Source of the DNA: CAYRIF01 sp964424205
Lineage (GTDB): Bacteria; Bacteroidota; Bacteroidia; Cytophagales; Cyclobacteriaceae
Direction: 5' to 3'
Assembly (NCBI GenBank): GCA_964424205.1
Contig: CAYRIF010000024.1
Location: 1 to 20,654 of the forward strand
DNA length: 20,654 nt
Shown here: in pieces, positions 15,391 through 20,654 of the stretch
Numbering within the stretch: the first letter of the stretch is position 1
Layout: every line of letters begins with the position of its first letter
Notes under the pieces: model-generated
Databases searched by the model: none
Seen by the model: the letters and a program-made list of their open reading frames with translations, nothing else
What the model was told of the DNA's origin: nothing
Translations under genes and position numbers: made by a program

Positions 15391-16002
15391 CTACCTCCTT
15401 ATATTGCATTTTTCTTTAATCAACTCATAGGCTTTCATATCACCTAATTCGCCCGCCTTACTTAAATCCAAGCAACCTTTTTCTATTTCGCCGTATTCAA
15501 TCAGCAATATTCCTCTAAGCGAATAGGCCTCTCTGTTATCAGCTTTTATTTCCAATATTTTTGAACAGTCGTGAATGGCATCTTTATAGGCTGCTAACTT
15601 CTGCTTTGCTTTACCTCTATTGAAATAAGCGTCAACATAAGTCACATCTTTGTCAATTGCTGTAGAATAATCAGAGATAGCGCCGTAATAATCTTGTAAT
15701 TTATATTTTACATTACCTCTTTCAAAAAAACACTGTGCATTATCAGGATTGATTTTTATGGCACTATTAAAATCTTGCATTGCACCATGATAGTCTTCTA
15801 GAATCTGCTTCACTCTACCTCTCATATGCAGTGCCGTGGCATTCTCTTTCGAAGCGGCTATTGCTTTATTAAAACGCAACATCGCCTTTTTGTAATCCGC
15901 TTTTTCAAAGTACTGCATCCCTTCTGCAACATAATCCTGAGCAAATGTCAAACTGCTAATAAATAGTGCAATAAGTAAGAGTGTCTGTTTTTTCAAATGC
16001 AT
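15391..16002 (-). CDS. secreted tetratricopeptide repeat protein
   Basis: A 203-residue exported protein. The signal peptide (1-21, ending TFAQ) is followed by about five 34-residue TPR repeats (about 22-55, 56-89, 90-123, 124-157 and 158-191). The repeats show the usual Gly/Ala/Asp pattern, for example YHGAMQDFNSAIKINPDNA and YYGAISDYSTAI. It most likely acts as a periplasmic protein-protein interaction scaffold; the partner is unknown. It lies 102 bases downstream of the HMG-CoA lyase on the same strand, with a possible -7 box (TATCTTTC on the minus strand) in the gap, so it may have its own promoter. It ends one base from the convergent DUF7009-like gene. ATG start at 16002. Confidence 0.9.
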   Translation of the reverse strand: MHLKKQTLLLIALFISSLTFAQDYVAEGMQYFEKADYKKAMLRFNKAIAASKENATALHMRGRVKQILEDYHGAMQDFNSAIKINPDNAQCFFERGNVKYKLQDYYGAISDYSTAIDKDVTYVDAYFNRGKAKQKLAAYKDAIHDCSKILEIKADNREAYSLRGILLIEYGEIEKGCLDLSKAGELGDMKAYELIKEKCNIRR

Positions 16003-16104
16003 TTTCTTTTATTTTATGAAAAATTATAAACAAAAAAACAGGAAACAGAAAGATATTTCAAAGCAATAATTAGTCAGCCCTTATGAATGTATGGTTTGAA
16101 GCAA

Positions 16105-16959
16105 TTAAGTATATTGAGAAAAAATAGAGGAAGCAATTTTTAGTGATTCAGAAAATGCATCCATGTTTAAATTTGTCCTAATGTTTTGCGCATCAAAATA
16201 CGATAGCATCGTTTCAGTAGCAATATTTCCCACGAGGTCGTCTTTTGCCATAGGACAACCACCAAAACCCATCATCGCACCGTCAAACCGCTGACAACCA
16301 GCAGTATATGCCGCTGCAATTTTTTCTTTAATCTCATAAGGCCTTGCGTGCAAGTGTACACCAAATTCAATTGTAGGAAATATATCGATAACACCATCAA
16401 GCATAGCGGTAATACTGTCAGCTGTTGACACACCAATAGTATCCGAAAGAGCAATGATATTCACCGCCATTTTCTCTAATTTTTGCACAAATTCAGCAAT
16501 ATATTCCTGATTATAGAGGTCTCCATAAGGGTTACCAAAGCCCATAGAGAGGTAAGTTACCAGAGTTTTTTCATGCTTCACACATAGTTCTTGAATATAT
16601 TGAAGATCTTCCATCGCCTGTGAGATAGAGCGATTGGTATTTCTTTGTTGAAAAGTCTCTGATAGAGATAAAGGATATCCTAAATAAGTGACTTCCTCAA
16701 AACTTATTGCATCCTCTGCCCCTCGCCTATTGGCTATAATTGCTAATAGTTTTGAATTAGAATTTGACAAATCTAACAGTCCCAACAACGCATTAGTATC
16801 TTGCATCTGCGGCATTGCTTTTGGCGAAACAAAACTTCCAAAATCGATGGTGTCAAAACCCACTTTGAGTAAACTGTTGATATAATTGGCTTTTACGTCA
16901 GTAGGAATGAACCGCTCGATTCCTTGCATCGCATCTCGAGGGCACTCAATTATTTTCAT
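16105..16959 (-). CDS. hydroxymethylglutaryl-CoA lyase
   Basis: A 284-residue DRE-TIM metallolyase. The opening CPRDAMQGIERF carries the Arg8-Asp9 pair of the family's GPRDGLQ motif. DFGSFVSPKAMPQMQDT (39-55) is the second family block. The metal-binding HxH is His202 and His204 (VHLHAR), the catalytic loop is GFGGCP (231-236, Cys235), and GNIATE (244-249) carries the Asn ligand. These match HMG-CoA lyase, which splits HMG-CoA to acetoacetate and acetyl-CoA at the end of leucine breakdown. The frame is open upstream to 17052, but the family start is the ATG at 16959; the extra 31 residues resemble nothing. It is divergent from the tetR operon with a shared 140-base gap containing the operator, so joint control is possible. 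Confidence 0.92.
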   Translation of the reverse strand: MKIIECPRDAMQGIERFIPTDVKANYINSLLKVGFDTIDFGSFVSPKAMPQMQDTNALLGLLDLSNSNSKLLAIIANRRGAEDAISFEEVTYLGYPLSLSETFQQRNTNRSISQAMEDLQYIQELCVKHEKTLVTYLSMGFGNPYGDLYNQEYIAEFVQKLEKMAVNIIALSDTIGVSTADSITAMLDGVIDIFPTIEFGVHLHARPYEIKEKIAAAYTAGCQRFDGAMMGFGGCPMAKDDLVGNIATETMLSYFDAQNIRTNLNMDAFSESLKIASSIFSQYT

Positions 16960-17064
16960 ACTGTAAATTAAGAAATAATTTGTAATTGAATGAGACCTAC
17001 TAAGTTTTATAACTAACCCTGTGGGGCGAAAAGACCCAGCCGATGGAATCAAAATAAAATATTT

Positions 17065-17080
17065 TATACCAATTGGTATA
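17065..17080. promoter_or_regulatory. perfect 16-bp palindrome, probable TetR operator
   Basis: TATACCAATTGGTATA reads the same on both strands and lies 20 bases upstream of the tetR ATG, ending 7 bases before the -7 box at 17088-17095. Size, symmetry and position fit an autorepression site for the TetR protein. It also faces the HMG-CoA lyase gene, whose ATG is about 105 bases away. Confidence 0.7.
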
Positions 17081-17087
17081 TTTTTTA

Positions 17088-17095
17088 TACATTTG
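17088..17095 (+). promoter_or_regulatory. candidate -7 promoter box of the tetR operon
   Basis: TACATTTG matches TAnnTTTG exactly. No -33 TTTG lies at the usual distance; that zone (about 17063-17068) abuts the operator. With this box, transcription would begin at or next to the ATG at 17100, so the message may be leaderless. Confidence 0.45.
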
Positions 17096-17099
17096 CCAT

Positions 17100-17702
17100 A
17101 TGATTATTTCAAAAGCAGAAAGAACCACGCAATCCATATTAGCCACGGTGTCCCCAATTTTTAACAAAAAAGGCTATTCGGGCACCAGCCTGTCAGACAT
17201 CACTAAAGCCACAGGGCTAACCAAAGGTGCTATCTATGGCAACTTCGTAAATAAAGAGGCGTTGGCATTAGCAGCATTTAACTATAATGTAAAGTACGTG
17301 CTAGACAAAATAAGAGCAATACTAACAGATATTGAATCACCACTCGCCAAGCTATTTGCCATCACCAATTTTTTTAGAAACTATTATAAACATAATATTA
17401 ACATAGGAGGATGCCCCATTCTAAATGTAGGCGTAGATGCAAACAATACTAACCCAGAATTATTTAGACGTGTTCAATATGTCGTAAAAAAATTAAAAAA
17501 CAGTATTTCTAAAACCATAGCAGATGGTATGGAACAAGGAGAAGTCAAGAAAACAATAAATGCAGAGAAATATGGAGGACGCATATACTCCATGATTGAG
17601 GGAGCGGTTTTCACTTCCAATATCCTTCAAAATGACTCAAATTTACTAGATATGATGAATCATGTTGATAAAATGATTCAAACAGAAATGCAAGCTAAAT
17701 AA
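17100..17702 (+). CDS. TetR/AcrR-family transcriptional regulator
   Basis: A 200-residue TetR repressor of standard length. The DNA-binding domain (about 5-55) has SILATVSPIFNKKGYSGTSL followed by SDITKATGLTKGAIYGNFVNKEAL, the typical helix-turn-helix with its closing Tyr-x-x-Phe. The ligand domain contains GGCPILNVGVDANNTNPEL (103-121), a block seen in TetR proteins that sense small hydrophobic or electrophilic compounds; Cys105 could be a sensing residue, which is inference. A longer frame reaches a TTG at 17073, but that start lies inside the operator and before the -7 box, so the ATG at 17100 is used. It is first of five same-strand genes; the next gene starts 4 bases after its stop. Confidence 0.92.
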   Translation: MIISKAERTTQSILATVSPIFNKKGYSGTSLSDITKATGLTKGAIYGNFVNKEALALAAFNYNVKYVLDKIRAILTDIESPLAKLFAITNFFRNYYKHNINIGGCPILNVGVDANNTNPELFRRVQYVVKKLKNSISKTIADGMEQGEVKKTINAEKYGGRIYSMIEGAVFTSNILQNDSNLLDMMNHVDKMIQTEMQAK

Positions 17703-17706
17703 TATA

Positions 17707-18195
17707 ATGATGGATATTTTAAAAAATTGGAAGGCGATTAGCATTCATTTCAGCAAAAGCTTCAAATCAAGCCTGCATGTTTCTATCGCATCTGTAGATG
17801 CTGAAAATAACCCAACCGTAACACCCATCGGTACTTTATTTTTAAATGACAACCCCACCGGATTTTACTTTGAAAAATTTCCTTCAAAGCTCCCAGAACA
17901 CGCCAAGCGCAACAATAATATCTGTATTCTTGGTGTCAACAGCAATCGGTGGCTTTGGGTAAAATCACTATACAAAGTTAAGTTTAAGGAATATCCTGCC
18001 CTTAAGCTATACGGGACATTGGGTCAACGAAGAAAGGCAACCGAAAAAGAAATCTACCGATTGAAGAGACGAATGAGCAGCACAAAACGGTTAAAGGGAC
18101 ATCGATATTTGTGGGGGAGCATGGCGTTTATTAGAGAAGTACATTTTACAAAAGCAGAGAAGATTAATCTGAATAAAATGACAAGTGATTTATAA
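17707..18195 (+). CDS. pyridoxamine 5'-phosphate oxidase-like split-barrel protein
   Basis: A 162-residue protein of the FMN-binding split-barrel type. SLHVSIASVDAENNPTVTPIGTLFL (22-46) is the first beta-hairpin pair typical of these proteins, and FYFEKFPSKLPEHAKRNNNICILGV (53-77) corresponds to the strand and the HAK/N-N region that contacts flavin phosphate. LKLYGTLGQRRKAT (99-112) is the next strand pair. It probably binds FMN or F420-like flavin and acts as an oxidoreductase or flavin-binding protein; vitamin B6 synthesis is unlikely in this context. The role of RYLWGSMAFIREVHF (133-147) is not known to me. ATG at 17707, with a second ATG at 17710 also possible. It follows tetR by 4 bases. 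Confidence 0.8.
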   Translation: MMDILKNWKAISIHFSKSFKSSLHVSIASVDAENNPTVTPIGTLFLNDNPTGFYFEKFPSKLPEHAKRNNNICILGVNSNRWLWVKSLYKVKFKEYPALKLYGTLGQRRKATEKEIYRLKRRMSSTKRLKGHRYLWGSMAFIREVHFTKAEKINLNKMTSDL

Positions 18196-18196
18196 A

Positions 18197-18212
18197 TATA
18201 CCAGATAGTATA
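18197..18212. promoter_or_regulatory. degenerate copy of the TetR operator palindrome
   Basis: TATACCAGATAGTATA matches the palindrome at 17065-17080 at 13 of 16 positions and keeps TATAC-N6-GTATA. It fills the 19-base gap between the split-barrel and DUF4442 genes, ending 2 bases before the next ATG. A second, weaker TetR site is inferred, possibly blocking an internal start of transcription. Confidence 0.45.
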
Positions 18213-18214
18213 TT

Positions 18215-18724
18215 ATGAAAAGATTCAAAACAGACAAACAAGAAAGCTTTAAATCAAAATACAGCCGCTTGTTCTTCAACCTATTTCCTGCTATACGCGG
18301 CACAGGAGGTTGGGTAAGTTTTATTTCCGATGATTGGCGAGAGTTACACATTAGACTGCCGCTAAGTTGGCGAACGCGGAATTATGTAGGGACGGTCTTT
18401 GGTGGTAGCATCTACGCTTCTACCGACCCTTTCTACATGGTGCAACTCATCAAAATATTAGGAGAAGCATATATCGTTTGGGATAAGTCAGCAACTATTA
18501 AATTCAAAAGACCTATTAAACAATCAGTGTATGCTAGGTTCTTGATTACCGATGAAATACTACATGAAATAAAAGATAACGTAAAGGCACACGGTTTCTA
18601 TACTATCGAACTGCCCATATTACTTCAAGACAAACAAGAAATTGTATATGCCGAAATTATAAAAACAATTTACATCGCAGACAAAACATTCTATCAAGAG
18701 AGAAAAAAGAAACACATAAAATGA
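18215..18724 (+). CDS. DUF4442 hotdog-fold protein, thioesterase-like
   Basis: A 169-residue protein of the DUF4442 hotdog type. The central block NYVGTVFGGSIYASTDPFYMV (56-76) is the long hotdog helix region, and SATIKFKRPIKQSVYARFLI (92-111) is the sheet that follows. Hotdog proteins usually bind acyl-CoA or acyl-carrier thioesters. Asp71 (STDP) sits where some hotdog thioesterases carry the catalytic acid, but activity is not shown for DUF4442 as far as I know. Cytosolic, no signal peptide. The degenerate operator at 18197-18212 lies directly upstream. The last 4 bases overlap the hydrolase start (ATGA), implying coupled translation. ATG at 18215. Confidence 0.82.
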   Translation: MKRFKTDKQESFKSKYSRLFFNLFPAIRGTGGWVSFISDDWRELHIRLPLSWRTRNYVGTVFGGSIYASTDPFYMVQLIKILGEAYIVWDKSATIKFKRPIKQSVYARFLITDEILHEIKDNVKAHGFYTIELPILLQDKQEIVYAEIIKTIYIADKTFYQERKKKHIK

Positions 18725-19593
18725 AATACAAGCTAATACTTTTACGACTATACTATGCCACACTATCAGTCATAGCCCCAACATATGCTGCTAAAAAGGC
18801 ATTTACCCTTTTTCAAACAGTACGGATAAAATCAATCAAAAAGAGAGAACAAGTACTTTATGAAACTGCAAAACATTTCAAAGTACCCTATAACAACGAA
18901 TCTCTGAATTGCTATGAGCTTGGCAATCCAGATGGCACCTTGGTGTTTTTAGTCCATGGATGGGATTCAAATGCAGGCAGTCTATCAAAATTCGCACTCG
19001 AACTTGCTCAAAATAATTATCGGGTCATCAGCTTTGACCTACCCGCTCATGCACATTCAAAATCTCGATATACCAACCTATATGATTGCAAAGAAGCGCT
19101 CCTTTGCCTCATTAAATTCATAAATCCACAATCCTCTTTCTCCGTTATCTCTCACTCCTTTGGGTCTGCAGTAACGACCATGGCATTATCAAATACTCAT
19201 TACAAAGTAGATAATTTGGTATTTCTAACCACACCAAACAGCATCATCAATATATTCACTGAATTCAAAAGTTTCATTAACCTTGGAAATAGCGCATTTG
19301 AAATTATGCTGAAAACTATTGGTTATTTACTGGGCAAAGACATTAAAGAACTAAATATACAGGACAATATAAAAACAGTATCCTACAATAATCTCCTGTT
19401 AATTCATGATAAATACGACAAGGTGTTGCCTTACAAAAACGCTAAAGATGTGGCAACTCATACGAAAAATGCCACTTTAGCTTCATTTGAAAAAATAGGA
19501 CACTATAGAATGTTATGGAATCAAGATGTAGTTGATACGACGTTAAATTTTTTAAAAAGGAAATCACTCAAAAAAGTAAATCCAGTTTTATGA
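18721..19593 (+). CDS. alpha/beta hydrolase of the TetR-controlled cluster
   Basis: A 290-residue alpha/beta hydrolase. FLVHGW (76-81) supplies the oxyanion hole, FDLPAHAHS (105-113) the loop after strand 4, and the nucleophile elbow is SHSFGS with Ser146. The acid is probably Asp230 or Asp233 (LLLIHDKYDKVLPY) and the base His261 (GHYRMLW). The N-terminus (about 5-30) is mildly hydrophobic but not a clear signal, so a cytosolic or membrane-peripheral site is likely. A neutral ester or lipid substrate is plausible. Its start overlaps the DUF4442 stop (ATGA), and its stop overlaps the HD gene start in the same way, which binds these three into one translational unit. It is not close to the other hydrolase at 6715-7620. 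Confidence 0.86.
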   Translation: MKYKLILLRLYYATLSVIAPTYAAKKAFTLFQTVRIKSIKKREQVLYETAKHFKVPYNNESLNCYELGNPDGTLVFLVHGWDSNAGSLSKFALELAQNNYRVISFDLPAHAHSKSRYTNLYDCKEALLCLIKFINPQSSFSVISHSFGSAVTTMALSNTHYKVDNLVFLTTPNSIINIFTEFKSFINLGNSAFEIMLKTIGYLLGKDIKELNIQDNIKTVSYNNLLLIHDKYDKVLPYKNAKDVATHTKNATLASFEKIGHYRMLWNQDVVDTTLNFLKRKSLKKVNPVL

Positions 19594-19922
19594 CTGAAAA
19601 ACACTCAACAATAGACAACATATTAGCAACCTACCAAAGTGTGCTGAAAACTGATTTTGATGTGTACAAAAATCATGTATATCGCATTTATAACCTCGCA
19701 ATACTATTTGATGACCATAAGGAAAACCATCAAAAATACGCCATTGCTGCCGCCTTTCATGATATTGGTATTTGGACTGATTCATTTGATTATTTAGCGC
19801 CTTCTATAAAATTGGCCAGCGAATACTTAGAAAAAAATGAGAGGAAAAGCTGGGTTGAAGAAGTATCTCTAATCATTGATATGCATCATAAAATAACGCC
19901 ATACAAAGGTGCTTTAAAATAA
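19590..19922 (+). CDS. HD-domain protein, 5' part of a frameshifted gene
   Basis: This 110-residue frame encodes the first two thirds of an HD-domain phosphohydrolase-like protein. His29 (NHVYRIY), the HD pair His57-Asp58 (FHDIGIW) and His99-His100 (DMHHKI) are the usual metal ligands. The last HD aspartate is missing because the frame ends with TAA at 19920-19922. That aspartate is found in the -1 frame just downstream (FRKADWIDV), so the full-length protein would be about 175 residues. The split may be a real mutation, a sequencing error in the A4 run, or a programmed -1 frameshift at UUUAAAA (19913-19919). HD proteins of this size often act on nucleotides. It overlaps the hydrolase stop (ATGA) and is the last gene of the cluster. 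Confidence 0.75.
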   Translation: MTEKHSTIDNILATYQSVLKTDFDVYKNHVYRIYNLAILFDDHKENHQKYAIAAAFHDIGIWTDSFDYLAPSIKLASEYLEKNERKSWVEEVSLIIDMHHKITPYKGALK

Positions 19923-20116
19923 CCGTCGAAGCATTCAGAAAAGCAGATTGGATTGATGTCACATATCGCATAACACGATTTAAACTAGAAAGAAACAAAT
20001 ACAATAATATCCTCAATACATTTTCAAACAAAGGGTTTCATTGGTTTTTAATCAAACAATCACTCAACTATTTTGTGAAACACCCATTTAATCCATTGCC
20101 GATGTTTAAAAAGTAG
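19913..20116 (+). pseudogene. displaced C-terminal part of the HD gene in the -1 frame
   Basis: From the TTTAAAA heptamer the -1 frame reads on without a stop for about 65 codons to TAG at 20114-20116. It begins ITVEAFRKADWIDVTY and ends NPFNPLPMFKK in style (HPFNPLPMFKK). The ADWIDV block is where HD proteins place their last metal-binding aspartate. Adding one A to the A4 run, or a -1 slip, joins both parts into one protein. It has no start codon of its own, so it is not an independent gene. Confidence 0.75.
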
Positions 20117-20441
20117 GGAAGCCCCACAAAGACAAAACAACTGAAAGAAACAAAAAAAACATAAAATAATCATTCTAATTTAGAAAGGAATTACAATGCT
20201 TGCTGCCATCCATCCTTATGAAGTTTCAGCGCAACTACAATGTCAGTAAGTTAAGGATATAAATTTTGTAAGTTCCTTGGTTTGTGTCTTCACAAACCAA
20301 AATCTATATAATTTACTTCATTGACGACAAACTAAAAATCAATTACCCACCATATTCCAAATAGAACCCTAAATAATTGGCACAACGTATACTCAGCCAT
20401 TTCCATAATTCAAATAAAAATCATACTTTTAGTTTCTACTT
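20117..20441. other. non-coding gap between HD gene and mqo, with a hairpin
   Basis: No convincing gene is seen. A 17-codon frame (20195-20248) starts 8 bases after AAAGGA but resembles nothing known. The main structure is the hairpin at 20277-20300. A weak mqo promoter candidate, TACTTTTA at 20424-20431 with TTTC 20 bases upstream, lies near the end. Confidence 0.45.
20277..20300. repeat. perfect 10-bp inverted repeat (hairpin)
   Basis: TTGGTTTGTG (20277-20286) and CACAAACCAA (20291-20300) pair fully around the loop TCTT. Neither strand has a T-run after the stem, so it is not a classic intrinsic terminator. It may be an RNA stability element or leader structure 141 bases before mqo. Confidence 0.6.
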
Positions 20442-20654
20442 ATGGAAAGCAAACAAAAGACATACACCTTAATTGGGGCGGGCATAATGAGTGCCACTTT
20501 GGCTGTCATGCTAAAAAAACTGAACCCAAATGCGAAAATAATAATATACGAACGGCTCAATAAAATTGGTGCAGAAAGCTCTGCCGCTTGGAACAATGCT
20601 GGCACGGGGCATTCTGGCTTTTGCGAATTAAACTACACGCCCGAAATAAATGGG
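20442..20654 (+). CDS. mqo: malate:quinone oxidoreductase, N-terminal part
   Basis: The first 71 codons of Mqo, cut by the window end. The FAD-binding GxGxxS-like dinucleotide loop is LIGAGIMSATLAVMLKKLNP (10-29), followed by an acidic strand end (YERL, 39-42) and the family block AESSAAWNNAGTGHSGFCEL (47-66), which is characteristic of Mqo. The enzyme oxidises malate to oxaloacetate and passes electrons to quinone at the inner membrane face, replacing or assisting NAD-dependent malate dehydrogenase. ATG at 20442. It is separated from the HD gene by 325 bases and so probably has its own promoter (weak TACTTTTA box at 20424-20431). Confidence 0.92.
   Translation, partial: MESKQKTYTLIGAGIMSATLAVMLKKLNPNAKIIIYERLNKIGAESSAAWNNAGTGHSGFCELNYTPEING

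Noticed and set aside
17010..17045. GC-richer patch with GCGAAAAGACCC that recalls a 23S rRNA segment
   Set aside because: The match is only about ten bases and the flanks do not follow 23S rRNA; chance similarity is more likely.
16960..17052. 31-residue N-terminal extension of HMG-CoA lyase
   Set aside because: It resembles no lyase sequence, and the enzyme family begins at the ATG at 16959.
20190..20260. Short frames on both strands, one minus-strand frame reading like a protein C-terminus (LTDIVVALKLHKDGWQQAL)
   Set aside because: A stop codon immediately precedes it and it is under 25 codons, so at most it is an unrecognisable gene remnant; no family could be named.

Overview
The window looks like chromosomal DNA of an AT-rich member of the Bacteroidota. 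The case rests on a protein with a type IX secretion (T9SS) C-terminal sorting domain, a DUF4369/TlpA thioredoxin lipoprotein, an alaS gene divergent from an M23 peptidase with a MerR regulator downstream, A-rich leaders with few Shine-Dalgarno sequences, and several matches to the Bacteroidota -7 box TAnnTTTG. A marine or environmental cytophagal lineage would fit, but I cannot place it more finely. I see no rRNA, tRNA, CRISPR array, insertion sequence or phage gene.

Layout. 1-305 is non-coding and leads into a large secreted T9SS protein with FN3-like, Ig-like and CARDB domains (306-3230). Convergent to it is a METTL7-like methyltransferase (3340-3963, minus), then a TlpA-like lipoprotein (minus). 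Next is a tight minus-strand group alaS > alpha/beta hydrolase > gatB (10262 down to 5245), which pairs a tRNA charging enzyme with the amidotransferase that makes Gln-tRNA and Asn-tRNA. The plus strand resumes with an M23 peptidase, a strong intrinsic terminator, a CapA-type lipoprotein whose start codon lies 10 bases after that terminator, a MerR regulator and dprA. A mobA-like gene overlaps the dprA 3' end and is divergent from a small DUF7009-like gene. A TPR protein and an HMG-CoA lyase follow on the minus strand.

The most interesting part is 17065-20116. Five same-strand genes, with gaps of 4 and 19 bases and then two ATGA overlaps, encode a TetR regulator, a split-barrel flavin-binding-like protein, a DUF4442 hotdog protein, an alpha/beta hydrolase and an HD-domain protein. 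A perfect 16-bp palindrome (core TATAC-N6-GTATA) sits just upstream of tetR, and a degenerate copy with the same N6 spacing fills the 19-base gap before the DUF4442 gene. This suggests an autoregulated cassette handling an acyl, ester or thioester compound. Its last gene is split: the HD frame stops right after a UUUAAAA heptamer and resumes in the -1 frame, which carries the missing HD-type aspartate.

The window ends inside malate:quinone oxidoreductase (mqo, from 20442), preceded by a 325-base non-coding stretch with a 10-bp hairpin.

Several start codons were moved from the longest open frame: TTG to ATG for alaS and tlpA, and downstream ATGs for capA, DUF7009, HMG-CoA lyase and tetR. gatB, merR and mobA appear to use GTG.
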